Below are positions 1 to 7,836 of a stretch of DNA of 64,000 bases, in pieces. The position numbers and the translations under genes are program-made. The notes under the pieces are model-generated. The model was not told the DNA's origin. It was given only the letters and a program-made list of their open reading frames with translations, and ran no database searches. The DNA comes from Betaproteobacteria bacterium. Lineage in GTDB: Bacteria > Pseudomonadota > Gammaproteobacteria > Burkholderiales > CAIKXV01. Numbering within the stretch: the stretch's first letter is position 1; each line of letters begins with the position of its first letter. The DNA lies in the NCBI GenBank assembly GCA_021298815.1, contig JAJTHE010000037.1, forward strand, positions 1-64,000, written 5' to 3'.

Positions 1-6
1 TCGCCG

Positions 7-732
7 ATGCCGCCTGCCGTGTCCCCGCCACCCGCACCGGCGCGACCCAACCTGGTCGAGGTCGTCTACGAGCGGCTCAAGCAGGCGCTGTCCGACTTCA
101 CCATGCGGCCGGGCGATCGCTTCGCCGAGAGCGAGCTCACCGCCCGCTTCGGCATCTCGCGCACGCCGCTGCGCGTGGCGCTCTACATGCTGGTGCGCGA
201 GGGCTACCTGGTGAAGGTCGACGGCCACAGCGGCTGGATGGTGCGCCCGCTCGACATCCAGCACTTCGAGGACGTGTACGACGTGCGCGTGGCGCTGGAG
301 CTGCTGGCGATCGGCCGCCTGTGCCGGGCCGACCCGTTCCCCGACCTCGATGCCCTGAAGCAGGTCTGGCTGGTGCCGGCACAGGACCGGCTGAAGGACG
401 GCAAGGAAGTCGCGCGCCTGGACGAAGCCTTCCACTCGTCGATCGTCGCGGCCGCCGGCAACGCCGAGGCGCTGCGCATCCACACCGACATCTCGGAGCG
501 CATCCGCATCATCCGCCGGCTCGACTTCCTGTCCGATTCGCGGCTCGACACCACGTATGAAGAGCACGGCAAGCTGCTGCGCGCCATCCTGGCGCGGCGC
601 GAGGCCGATGCGGCGATGCTGCTGCGCGCGCATGTCGAGTCGAGCAAGGCCGAGATCCGCCACATCACGCTGCACAAGCTGGCGCAGGCGCAGGGGGTGC
701 GCGAGCCCGCTGCCAGCGCCGGCGCGCGCTGA
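7..732 (+). CDS. GntR-family transcriptional regulator, FadR subfamily (FCD domain)
   Basis: DNA-binding repressor or activator that probably controls the catabolic operon it heads. The N-terminal winged helix lies at about residues 15-80, with the recognition segment ARFGISRTPLRVAL at 46-59. An all-helical FCD ligand-binding domain follows (about 85-225), starting with the typical segment DVYDVRVALELLAIG. FCD regulators usually sense small organic acids through a metal site. The length (241 aa) is normal. The stop codon shares one base with the start of the next gene (TGATG), so regulator and hydroxylase are probably co-transcribed. The start lies six bases from the window edge, so a ribosome binding site or an earlier start cannot be judged. 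The effector is unknown. Confidence 0.9.
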   Translation: MPPAVSPPPAPARPNLVEVVYERLKQALSDFTMRPGDRFAESELTARFGISRTPLRVALYMLVREGYLVKVDGHSGWMVRPLDIQHFEDVYDVRVALELLAIGRLCRADPFPDLDALKQVWLVPAQDRLKDGKEVARLDEAFHSSIVAAAGNAEALRIHTDISERIRIIRRLDFLSDSRLDTTYEEHGKLLRAILARREADAAMLLRAHVESSKAEIRHITLHKLAQAQGVREPAASAGAR

Positions 733-3128
733 TGGCCGGCACCGCGCACAAGGGTGTCGGCGCGTCGCTGCCGCGCAAGGAGGATGCGCGCTTCCTGCTG
801 GGGGAGGGCGAGTTCGTCGGCGACATCCACCGGCCCGGCATGCTCGAGGTCGCGTTCGTGCGCGCGCCGGTCGCGCATGCGCGCATCGCCGGGCGGTTGA
901 AGCCCGCCGGGTTCGAAGGCCGCGTGTTCTTCATGCAGGACCTCGACGGCGTGGCGCCGATCCGCGCGGTGTCCGGCCTGCCCGGCTTCAAGGCCTCCGA
1001 CCTGTGGCCGCTCGCGCGCGACAAGGTGCGCCATGTCGGCGAAGCGGTCGCGATGTGCGTCGCCGAGACCCGGGCCGAAGCGGAGGACCTCGCCGCGCAG
1101 GTGATGGTCGAGTACGACGAACTGCCGGCGGTGGTCGACATGGAGGCCGCGCTGTCCGCGCCGCCGGCGCTGCTGCACGAGCAGTGGGGCGACAACGTGT
1201 TCCTCGAGTCGCTGGTCGACGGCGACCTCGCGGCAATCCGTGCGCGGGCCGAGATACGGATCACGCGCCGGCTGCGCACCGCGCGCCAGTCGATGGCGCC
1301 GATCGAAGGCCGTGCGGTGCTGTGCGAATGGAACGGCCGCCTCGGCCAGCTCGAGATGCACAGCGCCGCGCAGATGCCGCACATCACGCGCGCCGGGTTG
1401 TCCGAATGCCTGGGCATCGACCAGGGCGCGATCCGGGTGATCGCACCCGATGTCGGCGGCGGCTTCGGCTACAAGGGCATCCTGCTGCCGGAGGAAGTCT
1501 GCCTCGGCTGGCTCGCGCGCCACCTGCGCCGGCCGGTGCGCTGGCTGGAGGACCGCCGCGAGCAGCTGACCGCCAACGCGAACTGCCGCGAACACCACTA
1601 CGACCTCACGCTGCATGCCGATCGCGACGGGCGCCTGCTGGCGATCGACTGCGAGGCGATCGTCGACTCGGGCGCGTACTCGCTGTATCCGTTCTCGGCC
1701 TGCCTGGAGGCCGCGCAGGTCGGGTCGATCCTGCCCGGGCCGTACACGATGGAAGGCTACCGCTGCCGCACCTGGTCGGTGGCGACCAACAAGCCGGGCA
1801 TCCTGCCCTACCGCGGCGTCGCGCGCACCGGCGTCTGCTTCGCGCTCGAGGTCACGCTCGATGCGGTCGCACGCGCGGCCGGGCGCGAGCCGTACGAGGT
1901 GCGGCTGCTCAACCTGGTGCAGCCGGGCCAGATGCCGTACGACAACATCACGCGCAAGCATTTCGACTCGGGCGACTATCCCGAGGCGGTGCGGCGCGCG
2001 GTGGCGGCGATCGACCTGCCGAAGTGGCGGGCGGCGCAGGCAACGGGCGAGGATGCGGGTACGGACATGGCCGACCCGCGGGGCGGCCGGCGCATCGGCG
2101 TCGGCTTCGCGGTGTACTGCGAGCAGGGCGCGCACGGCACCTCGGTCTACCATGGCTGGGGCATCCCGATGGTGCCGGGGCGCGAGCCGTGCGCGGCGCG
2201 GCTGAGCCCGGACGGCATCCTCGAGCTGCGCATCGGCGCGCATTCGCATGGCCAGTCGCTGGAGACCACGCTGGCCCAGGTCGCGCACGAAGTGCTGTCG
2301 ATCGATCCCGAGCAGGTGCGCCTCGTGCATGGCGACACCGCGATGACGCCCTACTCCACCGGCACCTGGGGCTCGCGCTGCATGGTCATGTCCGGCGGCG
2401 CGGTCGCGCAGTCGTGCACCGAACTCGGCGAGCGGGTGAAGGCGATCGCCTCCGCGGTGCTCGACGTGCCGCCCGACGCGCTGCAGCTGCGCGATGGCGG
2501 CGTGCATGTGAGGGGCAGCGACCGCTGCCTGTCGTTCGCCGAGGTGGCGCACCTGTTCTACCGCCAGCCGCAGCGGCTGCCGCCGACGCTGGAGGCCGGG
2601 CTGGAGGTGGTCACCGGCTACCGGCCCGAAGTCGATACCGGCACCTTCAGCTATGCCTGCCATGCAGTGGTGGTGTCGGTCGACACGCAGCTCGGCCATG
2701 TCGAACTGCTCGACTACGTGATCGTCGAGGATGGCGGCACGCTGGTGAACCCGATGGTGGTCGACGGACAGATCATCGGCGGCACCGCGCAGGGCATCGG
2801 CACCGCGCTCTACGAAGAGATGCCCTACGACATGCAGGGCCAGCCGCTCGCCTCGACGCTGGCCGACTACATGCTGCCGGGCGCGACCGAGATGCCGCCG
2901 CTGCGCATCGAGCACCTGCAGACGCCGTCGCCATACACGCGCTTCGGGCAGAAGGGCCTCGGCGAAGGGGGTGCGATCGCGCCGCCGGCGGCGATCGTCA
3001 ATGCGATCAACGATGCCCTCGCGCCGCTGGGCGTGGAGCTCACCGAGACACCGGCGACGCCGCGACGCATCCTGGCGGCGATCGAGGCCGCCGAGGTGGA
3101 ACGCAGCGGCAGCGGGACGCACGCATGA
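732..3128 (+). CDS. Molybdenum hydroxylase large subunit (xanthine dehydrogenase/CoxL family)
   Basis: Catalytic, molybdopterin-binding subunit of a three-part hydroxylase that inserts water-derived oxygen into an aldehyde, aromatic or N-heterocyclic carbon. At 798 aa it has the normal family length. An N-terminal hammerhead domain (about 15-115) precedes the cofactor loop GGGFGYKG at 242-249. The C-terminal motif GLGEGG contains E745, matching the catalytic glutamate of the family. The substrate-loop segment reads PYRGVAR, not the CO-dehydrogenase active loop with its special cysteine, so CO oxidation is unlikely. It overlaps the genes on both sides (TGATG upstream, ATGA downstream), giving large-medium-small subunit order. 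The substrate is not predictable from sequence alone. Confidence 0.93.
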   Translation: MAGTAHKGVGASLPRKEDARFLLGEGEFVGDIHRPGMLEVAFVRAPVAHARIAGRLKPAGFEGRVFFMQDLDGVAPIRAVSGLPGFKASDLWPLARDKVRHVGEAVAMCVAETRAEAEDLAAQVMVEYDELPAVVDMEAALSAPPALLHEQWGDNVFLESLVDGDLAAIRARAEIRITRRLRTARQSMAPIEGRAVLCEWNGRLGQLEMHSAAQMPHITRAGLSECLGIDQGAIRVIAPDVGGGFGYKGILLPEEVCLGWLARHLRRPVRWLEDRREQLTANANCREHHYDLTLHADRDGRLLAIDCEAIVDSGAYSLYPFSACLEAAQVGSILPGPYTMEGYRCRTWSVATNKPGILPYRGVARTGVCFALEVTLDAVARAAGREPYEVRLLNLVQPGQMPYDNITRKHFDSGDYPEAVRRAVAAIDLPKWRAAQATGEDAGTDMADPRGGRRIGVGFAVYCEQGAHGTSVYHGWGIPMVPGREPCAARLSPDGILELRIGAHSHGQSLETTLAQVAHEVLSIDPEQVRLVHGDTAMTPYSTGTWGSRCMVMSGGAVAQSCTELGERVKAIASAVLDVPPDALQLRDGGVHVRGSDRCLSFAEVAHLFYRQPQRLPPTLEAGLEVVTGYRPEVDTGTFSYACHAVVVSVDTQLGHVELLDYVIVEDGGTLVNPMVVDGQIIGGTAQGIGTALYEEMPYDMQGQPLASTLADYMLPGATEMPPLRIEHLQTPSPYTRFGQKGLGEGGAIAPPAAIVNAINDALAPLGVELTETPATPRRILAAIEAAEVERSGSGTHA

Positions 3129-3973
3129 AGCCGGCTCCCTTCGACTGGCTGCAGGCACGCACGGTCGACGAGGCCGTCGGCGCGCTCGTGGCGGCCGAGG
3201 GCGATGCGCTGGTGGTCGCCGGCAGCCAGTCGCTCGGGCCGATGCTCAACCTGCGGCTGGTGCAGCCCTCGCTGCTGGTCGACATCCGCGGCATCGAGGG
3301 GCTGCTGGCGGTGGACGAGGCAGACGATGGCGCGGCGGGTCCTGCCATCACCTACGGCAGCCTGGTCACCCATGCCGCGATCGAGGACGGGCGCGTCGCC
3401 GACGGTACCAACGGACTGATGCCGCAGGTCGCGCGCGGCATCGCCTATCGCGCGATCCGCACCTGCGGCACGATCGGCGGCAGCGTCTGCCATGCCGACC
3501 CGGCCGGAGACTGGGGCACGGCACTGACCCTGCTTTCGGCCACCGCATTGATCGAAGGGCCGGCCGGCCGGCGCGCGGTGCCGATCGAGGGCTTCTTCCT
3601 CGGACCCTTCGGTACCGTGCTGGCGCCGGGCGACCTGCTGGTCGGCCTGCGCGTGCCACGGCTGCCGCCGGGCACGCGCTGGGCCTACGAGAAATGCTGC
3701 CGCAAGCCGGGCGAATTCGCCGAGTCGATCGTCGGCATGCTGCGCAACGAGGCGCAGGGCACCTGCCGCATCGTGGTCGGTGCCAATGGCGGCGCGCCCG
3801 TGGTGATCGACGATCGCGGCATCCTGAGGGACGGCTTCGATCCGGTGCGCGCCCGGGCGGCACTCGCGTCGGCCGGCCTCGACGGCGATCCGTACCTGCT
3901 GAAGCTGCACCTGGCGATGATGCAGCGTGCGGCACTCGAGGTCTCCACGCAGGTCCCGGGAGGACGGCGATGA
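3125..3973 (+). CDS. Molybdenum hydroxylase FAD-binding medium subunit (CoxM family)
   Basis: 282-residue flavoprotein subunit that passes electrons from the molybdenum centre and iron-sulfur clusters to an acceptor. The N-terminal half has the FAD-binding pattern of this family, including AGSQSLGPMLNLRL (about residues 37-50) and a glycine-rich segment TIGGSVCHADPAGDW further on. The start was chosen at the ATG that overlaps the preceding stop (ATGA). The open frame extends far upstream but only as a shadow of the large subunit. The stop also overlaps the next start by four bases, so translational coupling is likely. Confidence 0.92.
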   Translation: MKPAPFDWLQARTVDEAVGALVAAEGDALVVAGSQSLGPMLNLRLVQPSLLVDIRGIEGLLAVDEADDGAAGPAITYGSLVTHAAIEDGRVADGTNGLMPQVARGIAYRAIRTCGTIGGSVCHADPAGDWGTALTLLSATALIEGPAGRRAVPIEGFFLGPFGTVLAPGDLLVGLRVPRLPPGTRWAYEKCCRKPGEFAESIVGMLRNEAQGTCRIVVGANGGAPVVIDDRGILRDGFDPVRARAALASAGLDGDPYLLKLHLAMMQRAALEVSTQVPGGRR

Positions 3974-4467
3974 AGCATCCGGTCCGGCTGCAGGTGAACG
4001 GCCGCGCGGTCGAGGCGCAGGTCGAACCGCGGCTCAACCTCGCCGACTTCGTGCGCGACCACCTGCACCTGACCGCGACCCATGTCGGCTGCGAACATGG
4101 CGTGTGCGGAGCCTGCACGGTGCTGCTCGACGGTGCGCCGGCCCGCGCCTGCATCAACTTCGCGGTGCGCTGCGATGGCCGCGACGTGCGTACGCTCGAG
4201 GGGCTCTCCTGCGACCCGGTGATGGTTCGACTGCGCGCCGCGTTCACGGCCGAGCATGCCTTGCAATGCGGCTACTGCACGCCGGGCATGCTGATCACCG
4301 CGCGCGACATCGTGCTGCGCCTGCCGGATGCCGACGAGGCACGCATCCGGGTCGAGCTCGCGGGGAACCTGTGCCGCTGTACCGGCTATGCCGGCATCGT
4401 GCGCGCGATCGCATCGGTGCTGGAGGCACGCCTGTCAGAACCTTCCGAACCTTCCGAACCGAGGTGA
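3970..4467 (+). CDS. Molybdenum hydroxylase [2Fe-2S] small subunit (CoxS family)
   Basis: 165-residue ferredoxin-like electron-transfer subunit with two [2Fe-2S] clusters. The plant-type cluster uses C41, C46, C49 and C61 (CEHGVCGAC). The helical-domain cluster uses C100, C103, C135 and C137 (QCGYC and LCRC). All eight ligands are present, so the enzyme looks intact. The C-terminal tail is a small repeat (SEP three times) from a 9-bp DNA repeat near 4437-4460. Overlaps the FAD subunit by four bases and lies two bases before the Bug gene. Confidence 0.94.
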   Translation: MKHPVRLQVNGRAVEAQVEPRLNLADFVRDHLHLTATHVGCEHGVCGACTVLLDGAPARACINFAVRCDGRDVRTLEGLSCDPVMVRLRAAFTAEHALQCGYCTPGMLITARDIVLRLPDADEARIRVELAGNLCRCTGYAGIVRAIASVLEARLSEPSEPSEPR

Positions 4468-4469
4468 CC

Positions 4470-5465
4470 ATGAAGCCGCTGCCCGCCGCACGCCGTCTTG
4501 TGTTCGCAGTCGCCGCAGGGCTTGCCAGCCCCGGGCTGGTCGTTGCCCAGCCGGCGGCACAGCCCGCCTGGCCGGTCAAGCCGATCCGGATGATCGTGCC
4601 CTATCCACCGGGCGGGCCGACCGACATCATGGGACGGCTCACCGCGGAGGTGCTGACCCGGCGGCTGGGCGAGACGGTGGTCATCGACAACCGCGGCGGC
4701 GCGGCGACCTCGATCGGCGCGGAGCTGGCCGCGCGCGCGGCACCCGACGGATATACGCTGTTCGTGTCCTCGGAGACCACCTTCGCGGTCACGCCCTCGC
4801 TGAACCCGAAGCTGAGCTGGGACCCGGAACGCGACTTCACGCCCATCTCGCTGCTCACCACCCAGCCCTACGTGCTGGGTACCGGCCTGTCGCTGCCGGC
4901 GGCCTCGGTGGCCAGGCTGATCGAGTACGCGAAGGCGAACCCGGGCAAGCTCAGCTACGGGTCCGCCGGCAACGGCAGCGGCAACCACCTTGCCGGCGAA
5001 CTGTTCAAGCAGGCCGCCGGCATCGACATGCTGCACGTGCCCTACAAGGGCAACGGCCCGGCGATCGCCGACCTGATCGGCGGACAGATCAGCCTGATGC
5101 TGGGCAGCATCTCGTCGATCCAGCCGCATGCCGCGTCGAAGAAGCTGCGCGTGATCGCGGTGGCCAGCGCGAAGCGGGCACCGGGCGCACCCGACATCCC
5201 CACCTTCACCGAATCCGGGCTGCCCGGGTTCCAGGTCAGCGGCTGGAACGCGATCGTCGCGCCGCGCGGCGCGCCGGCCGCAGTGGTCAAGCGGATCAAT
5301 GCCGAGATCAACGCCGGGTTCGCCGAGCCGGAGGTGATGGACCGGCTGCGCAAGCAGAGCATCGAGCCGTTCACCGGCACGCCGGAACAGCTGTCCGCGC
5401 ACATCCGCTCGGAACGCGCCCGGTTCAGCAAGCTGGTGCAGGCGGCCGGGCTCAAGGCCGAGTAG
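4470..5465 (+). CDS. Bug-family (TctC) tripartite tricarboxylate transporter solute-binding protein
   Basis: 331-residue periplasmic binding protein with an N-terminal signal peptide (about 1-26). The ligand loop is IVPYPPGGPTD, the PADGYT-type segment is APDGYTLF, and the hinge segment is VPYKGNGPAIAD. The usual NRPGA loop is NRGGAATSIG here, which may alter ligand fit. It lies inside the molybdenum-hydroxylase operon, two bases after the small subunit. The simplest reading is that it captures the substrate that the operon degrades. Membrane partners TctA/TctB are absent from the window. Confidence 0.93.
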   Translation: MKPLPAARRLVFAVAAGLASPGLVVAQPAAQPAWPVKPIRMIVPYPPGGPTDIMGRLTAEVLTRRLGETVVIDNRGGAATSIGAELAARAAPDGYTLFVSSETTFAVTPSLNPKLSWDPERDFTPISLLTTQPYVLGTGLSLPAASVARLIEYAKANPGKLSYGSAGNGSGNHLAGELFKQAAGIDMLHVPYKGNGPAIADLIGGQISLMLGSISSIQPHAASKKLRVIAVASAKRAPGAPDIPTFTESGLPGFQVSGWNAIVAPRGAPAAVVKRINAEINAGFAEPEVMDRLRKQSIEPFTGTPEQLSAHIRSERARFSKLVQAAGLKAE

Positions 5466-5533
5466 ACAGCCACAACGACAACGACGGCGACAGACATCGG
5501 CGCGCAGACGCGGCGAAAACGGAGGACGGCAGC

Positions 5534-7057
5534 ATGCTCAAGCAGGATTCAGCGACCTACCGCGGGTTCCGCAACCCCGGGATCCGCCTCACCGAAGACC
5601 TCTCGCCGCAGCTCGCCGCGGCCTACGGCTCGCGCATCCCGACGCTGCTGCCGGCGATCCACGCGTTCGACAAGGCGCACATCGTGATGCTGGTCGAATG
5701 CAGCCTGCTCTCGCGCGCCCATGGCGCGGCCCTGCTGCGCGCGCTGCGCACGATGGAGGGCGAAGGCGTGGTGCAGGTGCGCTCGAAGGTGGGCGGCGGC
5801 CTGCACTCGGGCGAGCAGTACCTGATCCGCAAGCTGGGCGAGGAGATCGGCGGGCGCATCCACCTCGCGCGCAGCTCGGGCGACCTCAGCTCGGTGAGCA
5901 TGAACGTCACCCAGCGCGGCAAGCTGCTCGAGCTGATGCGCGGCGTGAACGCCCTGCGCCGCACGCTGATCGACCTCAGTCGGCAGCACACCGGCACCAT
6001 CCTGCCCGGCTACAGCTTCGGGCAGCAGGCGCAGCCGATGACCCTCGCCCACCTGTGGCTGTCCTGGGCGGCGACGCTCGAGCGCGACTTCGAGCGCCTG
6101 CACGGGACGTATGGCCGGATCAACCGCAGCGCCGCCGGCGCCGCGATCATGGTCGGTTCGGAGTTCCCGGTCGACCGCAAGCGCACCGCCGAGCTGCTCG
6201 GCTTCGATGCGGTGCACGAGAACTGCGCCGATGCGATCCTGGAGCTCACCAACGACGACAGCCTGGAAGTGCCGGCGATGGTGTCCATCCTCTACCACTC
6301 GCTCGCCAAGTGGGCCGACGACCTGATCAACTGGAGCACCAGCGAGTACAGCTTCGTCGACATCCCCGACCGCTACTGCGGCACGTCCTCGATCATGATG
6401 CAGAAGAAGAACGTGGTCGGCCCGGCCGAGGTCAAGGGCGGCGCGGCCGAGGCGCTCGGCGGCTTCGTGGTCGCCTACCATGGGCTGAAGGGCCCGACCG
6501 GCATGCCGGTGACCGAGCGCTACCATGCCTGCGAGATCCTGTGGAAGGTGTCCGACAGCGCGGTGCGCGACCTCGCCTGGTTCCAGGAACTGCTGCCGGC
6601 GCTGGTGATCAACAAGCCGCACATGCGCGAACAGTCGTGGCGCGGCTGGGCGACGGTCACCGACCTCGCCGGTGCGCTGGTCACCGTCTGCGACCTGCCC
6701 TGGCGCAGCGCGCACCAGATCGTCGGCATCGCGGTGCGCCTGTGCGAGGAACGCGACCTCGGCCCGGCCGACATCACGCCAGCCCTGCTGGATGAAGCCG
6801 CGCAGCTCTATCACGGCAAGCCGGCCGGCCTGGACCAGGACACCATCAGCCGCACGCTGGAACCGGAACGGTTCATCGCCGCGCGCATCCTGCAGGGCGG
6901 GCCGGCGAAGGAAGAGTCGCTGCGCCAGGCCGATGTGTTCGAAGGCAACCTCGTCGCGCACGAGGCGCTGGTCGCCGGCATCGATGGACGGCTCGCTGCG
7001 TCGGCGGCGAAGCTCGAAGCTGCAGTGGACGCACTGCTCGCCGCGGAGGGCGCGTGA
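5534..7057 (+). CDS. Argininosuccinate lyase-like protein with altered active site
   Basis: 507-residue member of the fumarase/aspartase/argininosuccinate lyase superfamily, whose members cleave C-N or C-O bonds with release of fumarate or a related acid. The start follows a clear Shine-Dalgarno (GGAGG at 5521). The superfamily signature is recognisable as SSIMMQKKN at 285-293, carrying the lysine-asparagine pair. Argininosuccinate lyases normally have GYTHLQ, with a catalytic-relay histidine. Here the matching stretch is GYSFGQ, with F162 in the histidine position. The arginine pathway is therefore an unlikely role. Context (Mo hydroxylase, Bug, enoyl-CoA hydratase, acyl-CoA synthetase) suggests a lyase step in a degradation pathway. 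Confidence 0.85.
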   Translation: MLKQDSATYRGFRNPGIRLTEDLSPQLAAAYGSRIPTLLPAIHAFDKAHIVMLVECSLLSRAHGAALLRALRTMEGEGVVQVRSKVGGGLHSGEQYLIRKLGEEIGGRIHLARSSGDLSSVSMNVTQRGKLLELMRGVNALRRTLIDLSRQHTGTILPGYSFGQQAQPMTLAHLWLSWAATLERDFERLHGTYGRINRSAAGAAIMVGSEFPVDRKRTAELLGFDAVHENCADAILELTNDDSLEVPAMVSILYHSLAKWADDLINWSTSEYSFVDIPDRYCGTSSIMMQKKNVVGPAEVKGGAAEALGGFVVAYHGLKGPTGMPVTERYHACEILWKVSDSAVRDLAWFQELLPALVINKPHMREQSWRGWATVTDLAGALVTVCDLPWRSAHQIVGIAVRLCEERDLGPADITPALLDEAAQLYHGKPAGLDQDTISRTLEPERFIAARILQGGPAKEESLRQADVFEGNLVAHEALVAGIDGRLAASAAKLEAAVDALLAAEGA

Positions 7058-7836
7058 TGGACTACCAGACGATCAAGGTATCGCACCGTGGCGGCGCTTC
7101 CTGGCTGGTGCTGGACCGGCCGCCGGTCAACGCGGTGAACGTGCAGCTGCTGGAAGAAGTGCTGCATGCCCTGGATGCACTCGAGGCACGCGACGAGACC
7201 CGCTGCATCGTGCTGACCGGTGCCGGCGCGAAGGCGTTCTGCGCCGGCGCGGACCTCTCCGGCACCGGCGAGCAGGCGCACGGCAACCTGCGCTTCCGTC
7301 AGCTCGGGCGCGAAGCGCTGGCGCGGATCGAGACCCATCCGAAGCCGGTGATCGGCGCGCTGCGCGGCTGGTGCATCGGCGGCGGCTTCGCGCTGGCGAT
7401 GGCCTGCGACGTGCGCATCGCATCGACCACCGCGAAGTTCCGCACCGGCGACGCCTACCTCGGCGTGATCCCGTCCTGGGGCATGAGCCTGACCCGGCTG
7501 GTGCACTACATCGGCCGCAACCGCACGCTCGACCTGCTGATCCTCGGCGAGGACATGGACGCGCACAAGGCAGCGGAACTCGGGCTGGTCACGCGCGTGG
7601 TCGACGACGCGGCCTTCGATGCCGAGATCGAGGCCGTGGCCGAGCGCGTGGCCGGCGGCGCGCCGATCAGCTTCCGCGCGATCAAGGAGACCGTGCATGC
7701 GCAGTACTGGGACAGCCCGGCGAAGGCGCATGAACTCGAGACCCTGTGGGCCGAACGCAACGACCGGTCCGAGGACTTCCAGGAAGGCAAGGCTGCGTTC
7801 AAGGCGAAGCGCAAGCCGGCGTTCAAGGGCCGCTGA
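7057..7836 (+). CDS. Enoyl-CoA hydratase/isomerase family protein (crotonase fold)
   Basis: 259-residue crotonase-fold enzyme acting on an acyl-CoA thioester. Visible are the CoA/oxyanion segments AKAFCAGADLS and GWCIGGGFALAMACD, followed by the region that usually carries the catalytic carboxylates (TGDAYLGVIPSWG). The ATG at 7057 overlaps the preceding stop (TGATG) and has GGAGG about eight bases upstream. A GTG three bases earlier is also possible. The crotonase superfamily includes hydratases, isomerases and C-C hydrolases, so the exact reaction is open. It immediately precedes an acyl-CoA synthetase, fitting a CoA-dependent branch of the operon. Confidence 0.9.
   Translation: MDYQTIKVSHRGGASWLVLDRPPVNAVNVQLLEEVLHALDALEARDETRCIVLTGAGAKAFCAGADLSGTGEQAHGNLRFRQLGREALARIETHPKPVIGALRGWCIGGGFALAMACDVRIASTTAKFRTGDAYLGVIPSWGMSLTRLVHYIGRNRTLDLLILGEDMDAHKAAELGLVTRVVDDAAFDAEIEAVAERVAGGAPISFRAIKETVHAQYWDSPAKAHELETLWAERNDRSEDFQEGKAAFKAKRKPAFKGR

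Noticed and set aside
204-3158. 984-codon open frame on the reverse strand opposite the molybdenum hydroxylase genes
   Set aside because: Arginine- and alanine-rich composition without any family match. It is the mirror of high-GC codon use in the forward genes, which have clear motifs.
4437-4460. CRISPR-like or functional repeat from the CCGAACCTT units
   Set aside because: Only a 9-bp micro-repeat coding for SEP triplets at a protein C-terminus.
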